64,000 nucleotides of DNA from UBA11612 sp963662375 (lineage in GTDB: Bacteria; Pseudomonadota; Alphaproteobacteria; Rhodospirillales; Rhodospirillaceae), in NCBI GenBank assembly GCA_963662375.2, contig CAXXRP010000015.1, forward strand, positions 372,001 to 436,000, read 5' to 3'. Shown piece by piece: positions 43,662-52,824 of this stretch (the first letter of the stretch is position 1; the number at the start of each line of letters is the position of its first letter). The position numbers were made by a program, and so were the translations under genes. The notes under the pieces were generated by a model. It was not told where the DNA came from, did not search any database, and worked only from the letters and a program-made list of their open reading frames with translations.

Positions 43662-45101
43662 ATGCGCGAGATGCCATCCCCGTCCCCCGCCACGCCGGTG
43701 GAGACCAATCTGCCGTCGTTCACTGTCTCGGAGCTTTCCGCGGCGCTCAAGCGCACGGTGGAAGACGCGTTTGGATTTGTGCGTGTCAAAGGCGAGGTTT
43801 CCCAGCCCAAGGTGGCGGCATCGGGCCACTGCTACCTCCGGCTCAAAGACGAGAGTGCGGTGCTCGACGGCGTTATCTGGCGCGGCGCCATGAGCAAGCT
43901 GTCCATCAAACCGGAAGAGGGCATGGAGGTGGTCGCCTCGGGGCGTCTGACCACCTATCAGGGGCGGTCGAGCTACCAAATTATTATCGACTCTATTGAG
44001 TTGGCTGGTGAGGGCGCGCTGCTGAAATTGCTTGAGGAGCGGCGCAAGAAACTTGTCGCTGAGGGCTTATTCGACGAGGCGCGCAAGAAAGATCTGCCCC
44101 TTCTGCCCGAAGTGATAGGCGTCGTGACGTCGCCGACCGGCGCCGTCATTCGCGATATTCTCCACCGTATCGCCGATCGTTTTCCGCGCCGGATTATCGT
44201 CTGGCCGGTGAGGGTTCAGGGCGAGGGCGCATCCGAAGAGGTGGCAGCCGCAATTGCTGGCTTCAATGCGCTCAAGAAAGGGGGCGCAGTTCCGCGGCCC
44301 GATGTGATTATCGTCGCGCGCGGCGGCGGTAGCCTGGAGGATCTTTGGGCCTTTAATGAGGAAGTGGTGGTGCGCGCAACGGCAGCGTCGGTCATCCCAC
44401 TTATTGCCGCCGTCGGCCATGAAACCGATTGGACTCTCATCGACCACGCCGCAGACCGGCGGGCGCCGACGCCCACGGCCGCCGCCGAGATGGCGGTGCC
44501 GGTGCGCCTCGATCTTCTCGCCGGTGTGCAGCAGGCTCTTGGTCGTCTCACCCAGGCTATGACCCGGAAACTGGAAGAAAGCCGTATCTATTTGGAAGGC
44601 CTGGTGCGCGGGATCCCGCGCCTGGACATGATTGTCGCGCAGAAGACGCAGGACCTCGACGCCGTGAGTGAGCGGCTTGCTCTCGGTCCCAAGACGTTGC
44701 TGCAAGCTAAAATGCAGGATCTTGCCGTGCTTGCTGCGCGGTTGAACCTGGATAGATTCAGTCACGACTTACGGCGCCAGTCAGATGAGATGTCGGCACT
44801 CGCGAAGCGTCTTATGCAAGCAGGCCGCCGCGCCGTCGCCGATAGTGCATCTCGGCTAGATGCCATGATCGCTCGCCTCGAGTCCGTTTCACCGGACAAA
44901 GTCCTTGATCGCGGGTATGCCATGGTCACCGTTGCTGATGGCCATGTGGTGTCCCGGGCCGCAACCGCGTCGCCCGGCGATGCGTGGGGCGTGAAGTTTA
45001 GTGACGGCAAGGTCGGTGTCTATGTGAGTGGCGCGGCGCCTACACGCGCGCGACCTGCTCCGAAGAAAAGCGGCGGCGATGACCAGGGGCGATTGTTGTG
45101 A
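43662..45101 (+). CDS. xseA: exodeoxyribonuclease VII large subunit
   Basis: 479-aa large subunit of the ssDNA exonuclease; XseB is not in the window. Start at ATG 43662 (MREMPSPSP) or three codons later; the frame is open far upstream over purD, which is not coding. N-terminal OB-fold (FTVSELSAALKRTVEDAFG, GHCYLRLKDE, LTTYQGRSSYQI), catalytic domain with VVTSPTGAVIRDILHR and VARGGGSLEDLWAFNEE, then GHETDWTLIDHAADRRAPTP, and a long coiled-coil. The next gene overlaps its stop. Confidence 0.95.
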   Translation: MREMPSPSPATPVETNLPSFTVSELSAALKRTVEDAFGFVRVKGEVSQPKVAASGHCYLRLKDESAVLDGVIWRGAMSKLSIKPEEGMEVVASGRLTTYQGRSSYQIIIDSIELAGEGALLKLLEERRKKLVAEGLFDEARKKDLPLLPEVIGVVTSPTGAVIRDILHRIADRFPRRIIVWPVRVQGEGASEEVAAAIAGFNALKKGGAVPRPDVIIVARGGGSLEDLWAFNEEVVVRATAASVIPLIAAVGHETDWTLIDHAADRRAPTPTAAAEMAVPVRLDLLAGVQQALGRLTQAMTRKLEESRIYLEGLVRGIPRLDMIVAQKTQDLDAVSERLALGPKTLLQAKMQDLAVLAARLNLDRFSHDLRRQSDEMSALAKRLMQAGRRAVADSASRLDAMIARLESVSPDKVLDRGYAMVTVADGHVVSRAATASPGDAWGVKFSDGKVGVYVSGAAPTRARPAPKKSGGDDQGRLL

Positions 45102-45916
45102 TTTGGCGTGCGCTGATACTCATCGTAATACTTGGGGCGCCCGGGTGGGCGGCCGAGGTCATCTTTTCCGGGCGCATGGAACAGGGCGGGCTGGTGATCG
45201 GCACGGCAGTGCCCGGCTCCAAAATATTTTTTTCAGGCCGCACAGTGCCGACGATGGACGACGGTCGGTTCCTGTTGGGTCTGAACCGCGATGCGCCGCA
45301 CGCCGCGGAGTTGATTATTGAAACGTCTACGGGCGTTCGCGAAACAAAAACCCTGACCATCGCATCCCGCGACTGGCAAATAGAACGGGTGGATGGCGTG
45401 CCTCAAAAATTGGTGACACCCGATCCCCAGACGGCAGCAAAGATCGCCGCCGACGGTCGGCTCATGGCGGCGGCGCGGGCCAAAGTCGAGTTGACCCCCT
45501 TTTTCGAAACCGGGTTTATTCGCCCGGTGGACGGACGTGTGTCCGGTATCTTCGGCAGCCAGCGGATTCTCAACGGTTCGCCGCGCGCGCCGCACTCTGG
45601 ATTGGATCTGGCCGGATCCCAAGGCACACCCATACGCGCGACGGCAGATGGCGTGGTGTCGCTCGCCGATCCCGGCATGACCCTGACCGGACAAACGGTT
45701 TTTATTAATCACGGCTATGGCCTGCAGTCGGTCTACATCCACATGAACGTTATTCATGTAGAGAGCGGGCAGCGTGTGAAACAGGGCGACGTGATCGGTG
45801 AAATCGGAATGACGGGCCGAGCCACGGGTCCGCATTTACATTTCGGCGTCACATGGTTCGATACGCGGTTGGACCCTGAGACCGTGCTGGCTGTTCTGCC
45901 TGCCGCGGCGGACTGA
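45098..45916 (+). CDS. M23 family (lysostaphin-type) cell-wall peptidase
   Basis: 272-aa exported peptidoglycan hydrolase, GTG start overlapping the xseA stop. Signal peptide about 1-18 (ALILIVILGAPGWA). The peptidase domain (about 145-255) keeps the zinc site: PHSGLDLAG (H-x3-D) and GPHLHFGV (HxH), with IHMN before it. Domain order of short N-terminal beta domain then LytM matches alphaproteobacterial periplasmic endopeptidases. Confidence 0.93.
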   Translation: MIWRALILIVILGAPGWAAEVIFSGRMEQGGLVIGTAVPGSKIFFSGRTVPTMDDGRFLLGLNRDAPHAAELIIETSTGVRETKTLTIASRDWQIERVDGVPQKLVTPDPQTAAKIAADGRLMAAARAKVELTPFFETGFIRPVDGRVSGIFGSQRILNGSPRAPHSGLDLAGSQGTPIRATADGVVSLADPGMTLTGQTVFINHGYGLQSVYIHMNVIHVESGQRVKQGDVIGEIGMTGRATGPHLHFGVTWFDTRLDPETVLAVLPAAAD

Positions 45917-45917
45917 C

Positions 45918-46895
45918 TCAGGCAAGCGCCGTTAGGGCCAAGTCTAGCAACCGATCCAAGGCTGCCGGAGTCTCCCACTCAACGCCAACGGAGAGTACGT
46001 TGACTTGTTGGCGTTGGTCCGGCGACAAGCGCACCGCATCTTTCATAGTGGTAACTGGTAGGGCATTGATGGAAAATGCTTCATCAAGAATGGATTGTAT
46101 ATCAGCATCCGCATAGCCGTAGTGATCGCCAAACGGATGAAATGCGATGACCTGTGCGCCGATCGCGCAGAGAGTGTGGAAAAATTTTTCTGGGTCACCG
46201 ATGCCAGCGAAGGCGACGACCTTTTGGCCTTGCAATTGACACCGTTCCGGTCCCGCTACCATGTGCGCACGAAGAACTTCGACGTGTTTCGCCAACCCGC
46301 TGGCTAAACTATGCGGGTCACCTCCCACGAGTACCGCAGCTTGCGCGCGGGCAAGCCCACCTTCGGCTGGTTCACGCAACGGCCCCGCAGGCGTGATACG
46401 GCCGTTTCCAAATCCAGTGTTCCCATCGATCACGACGAGCGAAAGGTCTTTAGCTAAACTGGTATGCTGATGGCCATCGTCCATGATCAGAACATCAGCA
46501 CCGTCTTTGACGGCGTCCAGTGCGCCTAAAGACCGGTTGCGGGCGACCCAAACAGGCGATGCCATCGCATGCAACAGTGCCTCGTCGCCCACGTCTTCAA
46601 ACGTGTGCAAGGACGCGTCGACCTTAACGGGCCTCTTCAACCGGCCTCCGTAACCCCGTATCAGGATAGCGGGAGTCTTGCCGTAGTTTCGCAATTTTGC
46701 GGCTATGGCGGCGGCGATGGGCGTCTTACCGGCACCGCCCACCGTGAGATTGCCCACGCAAATAACCGGCACGTCTACGCGCAGCGGTTTGGCCCGCGCA
46801 ACGCGCCGGGTCGTCAGGGCGCCGACGATCTGCCCGACGGGTTCGAGAAGCCGCGCAAGCACATTGTCTGTGCGCCAGAATTCAGGTGCGCGCAT
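45918..46895 (-). CDS. lpxK: tetraacyldisaccharide 4'-kinase
   Basis: Phosphorylates the 4' position of the lipid A precursor at the inner membrane. 325 aa from MRAPEFWRTDN (46895). P-loop-like VGGAGKTPIAAAIA, then ILIRGYGGRLKRPVKV and MDDGHQHTSLAKD, the conserved catalytic region. The start lies 14 bp inside the upstream DUF374 gene, indicating coupling. Shows that the cell makes lipid A. Confidence 0.95.
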   Translation of the reverse strand: MRAPEFWRTDNVLARLLEPVGQIVGALTTRRVARAKPLRVDVPVICVGNLTVGGAGKTPIAAAIAAKLRNYGKTPAILIRGYGGRLKRPVKVDASLHTFEDVGDEALLHAMASPVWVARNRSLGALDAVKDGADVLIMDDGHQHTSLAKDLSLVVIDGNTGFGNGRITPAGPLREPAEGGLARAQAAVLVGGDPHSLASGLAKHVEVLRAHMVAGPERCQLQGQKVVAFAGIGDPEKFFHTLCAIGAQVIAFHPFGDHYGYADADIQSILDEAFSINALPVTTMKDAVRLSPDQRQQVNVLSVGVEWETPAALDRLLDLALTALA

Positions 46896-47619
46896 CGACA
46901 TTCTCTCTATCTGAACGTGGGGCTTTGGCTGGCACCATGGCCGGGTGCCCAGCGAGTTTGTCGGCGTGAGCACTGACACCGTTTAGCGCATTTTCCAGCT
47001 CTCCGCGGAGTCCAGCCATAGTCGTATCATCGGCGTCGCGCGGCACGTTGATGGGGTCGCCCCACACCATTGCACCGTGTCCGAACGGCAGTGGAGCAAT
47101 GAGACCGTCCCAGGTATCGAGCACCTTGCGCCGGCTGACAGAGATGGACGCCGGTAATATAGGTGCGCCGGCAAGGCGCGCGAGGGCGATTGCGCCATCG
47201 CCGACGCGCATGCGTGGTCCACGCGGTCCGTCGGGCGTGATGCCGACACTTTCTCCCGACGTCAATCGGCGTACCAGCGCACGTAGGGCGTCGCTGCCGC
47301 CGCGGGTAGAGGAACCTAGAATCGTGTGGATGCCGAAATGCGTGACGGCGCGTGTGACGAGCTGCCCATCAGGATGAGCCGATATGAGCATATGAAACGG
47401 TTCTCGCGACGGCCAGCACACCGGCATCATGGCAAGCCGATTGTGCCAGAAGGCGACGATGACCGGCGCGCGGCCCTCCCATGCATTCTCCGCAACCCTC
47501 GCGTTTACGGCCTGCCAGCGCGTAGTCACCTTAACAGTGTAAATTGATCCAGCAATAGCTGCAGCTGCTGTGCGCTGCACCAAACCGTTACGCCCCAATT
47601 TTTTTATGATTGTGCCCAA
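46882..47619 (-). CDS. DUF374 lysophospholipid-acyltransferase-like protein
   Basis: 245-aa LPLAT-superfamily protein, DUF374 type. The N-terminus is hydrophobic; the acyltransferase core has APVIVAFWHNRLAMMPV (an HNR variant of HxxxxD) and GITPDGPRGPRMRVGDGAI. Always near lipid A/Kdo genes in alphaproteobacteria, usually followed by waaA then lpxK; here lpxK follows directly with a 14-bp overlap, so waaA is missing from its usual slot. Probably modifies lipid A or its precursor. Confidence 0.9.
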   Translation of the reverse strand: MGTIIKKLGRNGLVQRTAAAAIAGSIYTVKVTTRWQAVNARVAENAWEGRAPVIVAFWHNRLAMMPVCWPSREPFHMLISAHPDGQLVTRAVTHFGIHTILGSSTRGGSDALRALVRRLTSGESVGITPDGPRGPRMRVGDGAIALARLAGAPILPASISVSRRKVLDTWDGLIAPLPFGHGAMVWGDPINVPRDADDTTMAGLRGELENALNGVSAHADKLAGHPAMVPAKAPRSDRENVDART

Positions 47620-47781
47620 ATCACCACTGTTCCGGTGTATTGCGTTGGCTGCGGCGGAAATAGCCGAACCTTTGCTCTATTTAACGTCCTGAACTTTTAG
47701 GACAATAGAAGAGATTGGAGTTGGTGAGAACCGATGTCTACGTTGGCGCCATGACCGCGTGATATTCAGGAGAATATCCCA

Positions 47782-47972
47782 ATGGAGACCAACCGACGCG
47801 GCCTCTAGCTGCTCATCGCCGTCGTGATCGTTGGTGTCGGGGTCTATCACTTTGCCGCCCAGCGTGGTCCCGTGCGGCAGTGGCACACCAAGTGCGCCCG
47901 GCACATTTGCAGGAGGCCGTTGAGCGGCTCCAAAGTTTCTTGAAGCGGTATGGAGAACAATACACAGAATAA
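47782..47972 (+). pseudogene. small membrane protein gene with a nonsense codon and a frameshift
   Basis: After AGGAGAATATCCC an ATG opens METNRRGL, then TAG, then LLIAVVIVGVGVYHFAAQRG, a perfect membrane helix; TGG (Trp) in place of TAG would restore it. The C-terminal part continues in a shifted frame as RPAHLQEAVERLQSFLKRYG to a TAA at 47972. So an originally about 63-aa single-pass protein now carries two lesions. Family not recognised. It is convergent with pmbA. Confidence 0.55.
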
Positions 47973-47982
47973 GCTGGCGCGC

Positions 47983-49326
47983 TTAAGTTCCTGCGACACT
48001 CATGCCGTCGATACGCAGCGTCGGTGAATCGACGCCGTAGCGAATTTCCAAATCGGCGGCTGGCGTCAGATGTTTGAACATTTCTTTTAGGTTGCTGGCA
48101 ACAGTCACTTCGTGGACCGGGTAGGCGATTTCACCATTCTCAATCCAGTAGCCCACAGCGCCGCGACTGTAATCGCCGGTGACCATGTTGACACCCTGTC
48201 CGACCAAGTCGGTCACATAAAGCCCTTGTTTGATATCAGACATCAACACGGCGGGTGTCACCTTGCCTGGTGCAAGAATCACGTTCGTGGCGCTGGGACT
48301 CGGCGGCGATCCGGCGCCACGGCTGGCGTGGCCGGTAGGTTCGAGGTTTAGTTGCCGTGCGGCGCGCAGGTCCATAAGCCAGGTCGTGAGGACACCCTGG
48401 TCCACCAAATTGTATTTGCGGTTTGCCAGCCCTTCGGCGTCGCATGGCTTGGATCGTAATCCACGGTTCTGGTGCGGGTCTTCGGTGATGGTGATCGCGG
48501 GGCTGAAAATTTCCTCACCCATCAAGTCCTTTAAGAACGTTGTGCCGCGCGCAACGGCGGCGCCGTTAATAGCGCCGATGAAATGGTTGACAATGCCATG
48601 CGCGACGCGCGGGTCGTATATGATGGGCACTTTCTGACTGGTCGCTTTGCGCCCACCAAGCTTTTTCACGGCGTGTTCACCCGCGCTCCGGCCCACGTCC
48701 TCTGCAGTTCTCAAGTCGCCGAAGTAAACAGCTGCTGTGTAGTCGTAATCGGTTTCCATGCCAATTTCGGAGTCACCTGCCAGAACCGACGCGCTCAGCG
48801 AAGACCCGGATGACTCATATATGCGTGCAAATCCATTGGACGCCGCCACAGCCACCTGATGGCGGCCCCAACTGGCCGAGGCTCCTTCAGAATTGGTTAC
48901 GCCCTTGACTGCGCGGGCCGCTGCTTCGCAGGCTTCGGCCTGGCTGATTAAGGTCTCCACGGTAACGTCTTCTGGATCACAGATGTCAAGTGTCGGCAAA
49001 GTTTTGGCCAGCTGGCCAGCATCTGCGATGCCACAGTACAGGTCCTCCGGCACAGTCGCTGCCATGGAGACAGCCTGGTCCACGAGCTCTTTCAGTGCGG
49101 CGGGTTTTCGGTCGGCAGACGAGACGATGGCTTGCCGTTTGCCTTTAAACACGCGCAGACCGATATCACCGCCCTCCGATCGTTCCAGATGTTCCAACTT
49201 TCCAAGTCGGTACGTCACGGACACAGATGTTCCGTCGGCGACGATGGCGTCGGCGGCATCCGCCCCGGCAGCCTTGGCGTCTTTGATCAGGTCGGTAAGA
49301 AGGTTGAGAAGGTCGGAAGAAGCCAT
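47983..49326 (-). CDS. pmbA: TldD/PmbA family protein, PmbA type
   Basis: 447 aa. PmbA (TldE) pairs with TldD in a protease that degrades unfolded or leader peptides; PmbA itself lacks the metal-binding motif. Typical stretches: LGKLEHLERSEGGDIGLRVF, ATVPEDLYCGIAD, GAGSPPSPSATNVILAPG, GLYVTDLVGQGVNMVTGDYS and the final RYGVDSPTLRIDGMSVAG. No HExxxH-like motif is present, as expected for PmbA. It lies beside DUF374 and lpxK, the common alphaproteobacterial arrangement. Confidence 0.95.
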   Translation of the reverse strand: MASSDLLNLLTDLIKDAKAAGADAADAIVADGTSVSVTYRLGKLEHLERSEGGDIGLRVFKGKRQAIVSSADRKPAALKELVDQAVSMAATVPEDLYCGIADAGQLAKTLPTLDICDPEDVTVETLISQAEACEAAARAVKGVTNSEGASASWGRHQVAVAASNGFARIYESSGSSLSASVLAGDSEIGMETDYDYTAAVYFGDLRTAEDVGRSAGEHAVKKLGGRKATSQKVPIIYDPRVAHGIVNHFIGAINGAAVARGTTFLKDLMGEEIFSPAITITEDPHQNRGLRSKPCDAEGLANRKYNLVDQGVLTTWLMDLRAARQLNLEPTGHASRGAGSPPSPSATNVILAPGKVTPAVLMSDIKQGLYVTDLVGQGVNMVTGDYSRGAVGYWIENGEIAYPVHEVTVASNLKEMFKHLTPAADLEIRYGVDSPTLRIDGMSVAGT

Positions 49327-49333
49327 AACGTTC

Positions 49334-50845
49334 CTAAATTTTCCATATGGATTTGCCGTTACCCGGTAGTCCGTATTCGGCCCACTTTTCGGTGACCAGC
49401 TTGACGATGTCTTCGGACATTCGAATTTGTGTGCCCCATGCGCGTTTCGTTTCGGGCGGGAGTTTGGTCGTGGCGTCTAGGCCGATCTTGCCGCCCAGTC
49501 CCGGCTCCGATGAGGCAAAGTCCAGATAATCTATAGGCGTGCGCTCGACCACCGTAATATCCCGCGCTGGGTCCATGCGGGTGGACACAGCCCACATGAC
49601 ATCCTTCCAGTCGCGGGCGTTGATATCGTCGTCCACCACAATGACGAACTTGGTGTAAACGAACTGGCGCAAGAAACTCCATACACCCATCATCACGCGT
49701 TTGGCGTGACCGGGATAAGACTTCTTCATGCTCACGACGGCTATGCGGTAGCTGCAACCTTCGGGCGGTAGCCAAAAATCGGTGATTTCAGGGAACTGCT
49801 GAACGATCAGTGGAATAAAGACTTCGTTGAGCGCCTCGCCAAGAATGGAGGGCTCGTCGGGCGGCCGGCCGCTGTAGGTTGACAGGTAAATCGGATCGCG
49901 CCGCATGGTGATGGCCGAGATACGGAATACCGGAAATTTTTCCACGGCATTGTAATAGCCGGTGTGGTCGCCGAAGGGACCCTCATCGCCGTGTTCGTCC
50001 AGCAGGACATGGCCTTCTAATACGATTTCGGCATCTGCGGGAACTTTGAGTGGCACCGTCTTGCAGTCCACAAGGTCAACCTTACGCCCGCGCAGGAGTC
50101 CGGCAAATTGGTATTCGGACAGCGTATCGGGCACCGGCGTTACCGCCGCCAAGATGATGCCCGGATCGGCACCGATAACAGCGGCCGCGGGTAGGGGCTC
50201 GGCCTTCTTTTCCTTCCACCGATCGTAGTGGCCGGCGCCGCCGCGATGCTTCAACCAGCGCATGAGCGTTGTGTCCCGCCCTGTGATTTGCATGCGATAG
50301 ATGCCGAGATTGTAGATGTCCCGTTTGTCGCCGCCGGGGCCCTTTGTGACGACCAGCGGCCAGGTAATTAGTGGAGCCGCATCGCCGGGCCAACAGGTCT
50401 GGACCGGGAGCTGATGGAGATCGATATCCTTACCCGTCAAAACGACTTCCTGGCACGGTGCGTCAGAGGTGGTTCTGGGCTTCATGGCCACCACTGTCTT
50501 CAGCAGTGGGAGCATGTCCCATGCTTCTTTCCAGCCCCCGGGCGGCTCGGGCTGCTTTAGGGAAGCCAGTGTTTTACCCACTTCACGCAGTTGGTGAGCT
50601 TCTTGGTCCATACCCCATGCCACGCGCTCGACGGTCCCGAATAGGTTCACAAGTACAGGCATAGGGTATACGCCGCCGTCAGGCCTCAAGACGTTCTCGA
50701 AAAGGATAGCGGGGCCGCCCTCTGCCAGAACTCGAGTCTGAATTTCGGTCATTTCCAAATGCGGGGACACCGGCGCCGCGACCCGTTTTAGGCGGCCCTC
50801 CCGTTCAAGCCTGGCCATGAATTCGCGCAAAGATTGGTAGGGCAT
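49334..50845 (-). CDS. ubiD: UbiD family decarboxylase
   Basis: 503-aa prenylated-FMN-dependent 3-octaprenyl-4-hydroxybenzoate decarboxylase of ubiquinone synthesis. Start MPYQSLREFMARLER (50845). Conserved parts: GGPAILFENV, YNLGIYRMQI (UbiD Arg/substrate region), GHVLLDEHGDEGPFGDHTGYYN with the E-x-x-x-D catalytic network, and DDDINARDWKDVMWAVSTRMDP. The flavin prenyltransferase UbiX is not in the window. pmbA is 7 bp downstream. Confidence 0.95.
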   Translation of the reverse strand: MPYQSLREFMARLEREGRLKRVAAPVSPHLEMTEIQTRVLAEGGPAILFENVLRPDGGVYPMPVLVNLFGTVERVAWGMDQEAHQLREVGKTLASLKQPEPPGGWKEAWDMLPLLKTVVAMKPRTTSDAPCQEVVLTGKDIDLHQLPVQTCWPGDAAPLITWPLVVTKGPGGDKRDIYNLGIYRMQITGRDTTLMRWLKHRGGAGHYDRWKEKKAEPLPAAAVIGADPGIILAAVTPVPDTLSEYQFAGLLRGRKVDLVDCKTVPLKVPADAEIVLEGHVLLDEHGDEGPFGDHTGYYNAVEKFPVFRISAITMRRDPIYLSTYSGRPPDEPSILGEALNEVFIPLIVQQFPEITDFWLPPEGCSYRIAVVSMKKSYPGHAKRVMMGVWSFLRQFVYTKFVIVVDDDINARDWKDVMWAVSTRMDPARDITVVERTPIDYLDFASSEPGLGGKIGLDATTKLPPETKRAWGTQIRMSEDIVKLVTEKWAEYGLPGNGKSIWKI

Positions 50846-51160
50846 TAATACTGACTTGGATGCGGCTAAAGAGAAATTTCGCAGTATGTGACAATGGCTT
50901 AAGGGGCTGGATGGAGGCTGTCCAGCGACCACAAGTGCCGCTGCTGAGTCTCAACCAACGAGAGAAATTATCTCAACAGCTTGTCGTATCTAAGCTGTAG
51001 CACTAGAACGCGTGGCGTTAGTAACGCTTTTACGATTTTTCTGTAACCCGCTGAGCACACAAAATAAACGCCGTCAAAAAATGACATACCAGGCGGGACC
51101 GAAGAACAGCCGGAGCAATGGCATTTTACCTCTAAGTCGAAACTATATTCGACATACGGT

Positions 51161-51209
51161 ATAGGCCGGTTGGGAGCCCGGTTAAGCCGGGACATGGAGA
51201 GAGGCCTAT
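51161..51209 (+). promoter_or_regulatory. nested inverted repeat covering a start codon
   Basis: ATAGGCC (51161-51167) pairs with GGCCTAT (51203-51209), and inside it CCCGG (51177-51181) pairs with CCGGG (51187-51191). The right arm ends in the ATG at 51208 of the following remnant (MADEEEINAV), with GGAGAGAGG just before. This could be an RNA structure controlling translation. The rest of the 362-bp gap after ubiD holds no recognisable gene. Confidence 0.45.
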
Positions 51210-51788
51210 GGCCGACGAAGAAGAGATTAATGCAGTGAGCAGTTCGAGCGCAATCATGACCGTCTAACCGAGCGCATCCTCCTCGAGGCAATGGATATCA
51301 CTAATGCTGATGGAGGCGCCCTCTATCTCCGCACGGAAGACGATACGCTGAAATTTGTGATCATGCGTACGACCTGCCTAAATATTGCCATGGGAGGCAC
51401 CACCGGCGTGCCGATCCCGTTCCTGAAACATCTAAAACGCATGGCCGAATACGCCGGCGGTCACCACGAGAAGATCGACGGCACCAGATATCCCAACAAG
51501 CTCAAGGGCGAAGACTTGTCTTGACCGGTGGAAATGATGGCCATCGCCGATATTTTTGAGGCGCTGACAGCTGGAGATAGACCCTATAAGACAGCACAAA
51601 CGTTGTCGGAAAGCGTTAAAATCTTGTGGTTCATGAAGAAGGACAAGCACGTGGACCCAGATTTATTCAATTTGTTCCTGAGGTCTGGCACCTACAAGGA
51701 TTACGCCGAACAATTCCTGCGCCCCGAGCAAATAGACGAGGTGGATATCTCCAAATATTTGAAGCAACCGCCCCAGGCGGCAGAATAG
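51208..51788 (+). pseudogene. GAF / HD-GYP signalling protein, internally deleted
   Basis: Relic of a cyclic-di-GMP phosphodiesterase-type protein. A GAF start is seen at about 51228-51420 (RLTERILLEAMDITNADGGA) after a frameshift from the initial ATG. The middle is deleted: GAF jumps to the end of an HD-GYP domain with HHEKIDGTRYPNKLKGEDLS (the HHE..DG..YP signature), then a TGA, then MMAIADIFEALTAGDRPYK and a typical C-terminus to 51788. Catalytic HD residues are missing. Non-functional. Confidence 0.75.
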
Positions 51789-51843
51789 ATCGCGGCCGAC
51801 ATATCTTCTCGCGTTGTTTCAATAGAGGTACGAGTAAGCGGCG

Positions 51844-52758
51844 TCAGAACCGCATGAGCAGCAACGCTATCAACACTAAAAGTCCGAAATCCCGATTGGA
51901 ACGGAAGCGCCGCAGGCAGTTGGCATGATCGTCAATGTCCAGGGTGATCACCTGCCAAGCAAGGTGCAATCCGGCAGCGCCCAGGACAGCAGCCGCGGGT
52001 ACGCTTAAGGGAAACGGGATCAGGACGGCGGCCGCGATCAGGCTGATGCACAGGGCGTAGGAAACGGCGACGAAGGGCTTGGTGTAGTTGCCCAGCGCCA
52101 GAGCCGAGGATTTTACACCCGCCAGCACGTCGTCCTCTTTGTCCTGATGGGCGTAGATAGTGTCGTAGCCCAGTGTCCAGAAAAAAGCGCCAACATAGAG
52201 CACGAACGCGGTGGTATTCACCTTGCCATAGACAGCGGCCCATCCCATCAACGCGCCCCAATTAAAGGTAAGGCCCAGCCAGGCCTGGGGCCAATAGGTG
52301 ATGCGCTTCATGAAGGGGTAGGTCGCCACCAGAGCCAGCGAAGCCGCGCCCAGTCCAATTGTGAATAGGTTGAATTGAAGCAGAACGAGGAGGCCGGCGC
52401 CGAGTTGCGCCGCGAGAAATATTGCGGCGGCTCTCATAGAAACTTGTCCTGACGGCAATGGCCGTGTTGACGTGCGCTCAACCTTGGCATCGATATCCCG
52501 GTCTACAATATCGTTGTATGTGCAACCGGCGCTGCGCATGACAAACGCGCCCACCATAAAGAGGCCCACAAGCCAGGGGTCGGGCACGCCGATGGATCCT
52601 AGGGTTACGCCCCACAAACAGGGCAGAAGCAGCAGCCACACGCCGATGGGCCGGTCTAGGCGCATGAGCCGCGCGTAGGGTTGTAGTTTTGGTGGCAGAA
52701 GGGTGTTAACCCAACCACGGCGGGGGATATCGGTTCTTGAGGGTTGGCGGTCACTCAT
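51844..52758 (-). CDS. ubiA: 4-hydroxybenzoate polyprenyltransferase
   Basis: 304-aa integral membrane prenyltransferase that attaches the side chain to 4-hydroxybenzoate. Two Asp-rich motifs: YNDIVDRDIDAKVERTSTRPLPSG (about 80-105) and YDTIYAHQDKEDD (about 199-211). About eight membrane spans. Divergent from rsmE, the standard ubiA/rsmE/gshA arrangement in alphaproteobacteria. Confidence 0.95.
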   Translation of the reverse strand: MSDRQPSRTDIPRRGWVNTLLPPKLQPYARLMRLDRPIGVWLLLLPCLWGVTLGSIGVPDPWLVGLFMVGAFVMRSAGCTYNDIVDRDIDAKVERTSTRPLPSGQVSMRAAAIFLAAQLGAGLLVLLQFNLFTIGLGAASLALVATYPFMKRITYWPQAWLGLTFNWGALMGWAAVYGKVNTTAFVLYVGAFFWTLGYDTIYAHQDKEDDVLAGVKSSALALGNYTKPFVAVSYALCISLIAAAVLIPFPLSVPAAAVLGAAGLHLAWQVITLDIDDHANCLRRFRSNRDFGLLVLIALLLMRF

Positions 52759-52824
52759 GGACAGCTACAGTAAGGGGAAGCATTGCCGCACTCAATGAGC
52801 GGTCCACTTCATGAGCGAACTTCG

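Noticed and set aside
50968..51291. 107-codon minus-strand frame downstream of ubiD
   Set aside because: No domain, odd Cys/Arg-rich composition, overlaps the leader structure and the GAF relic on the other strand.
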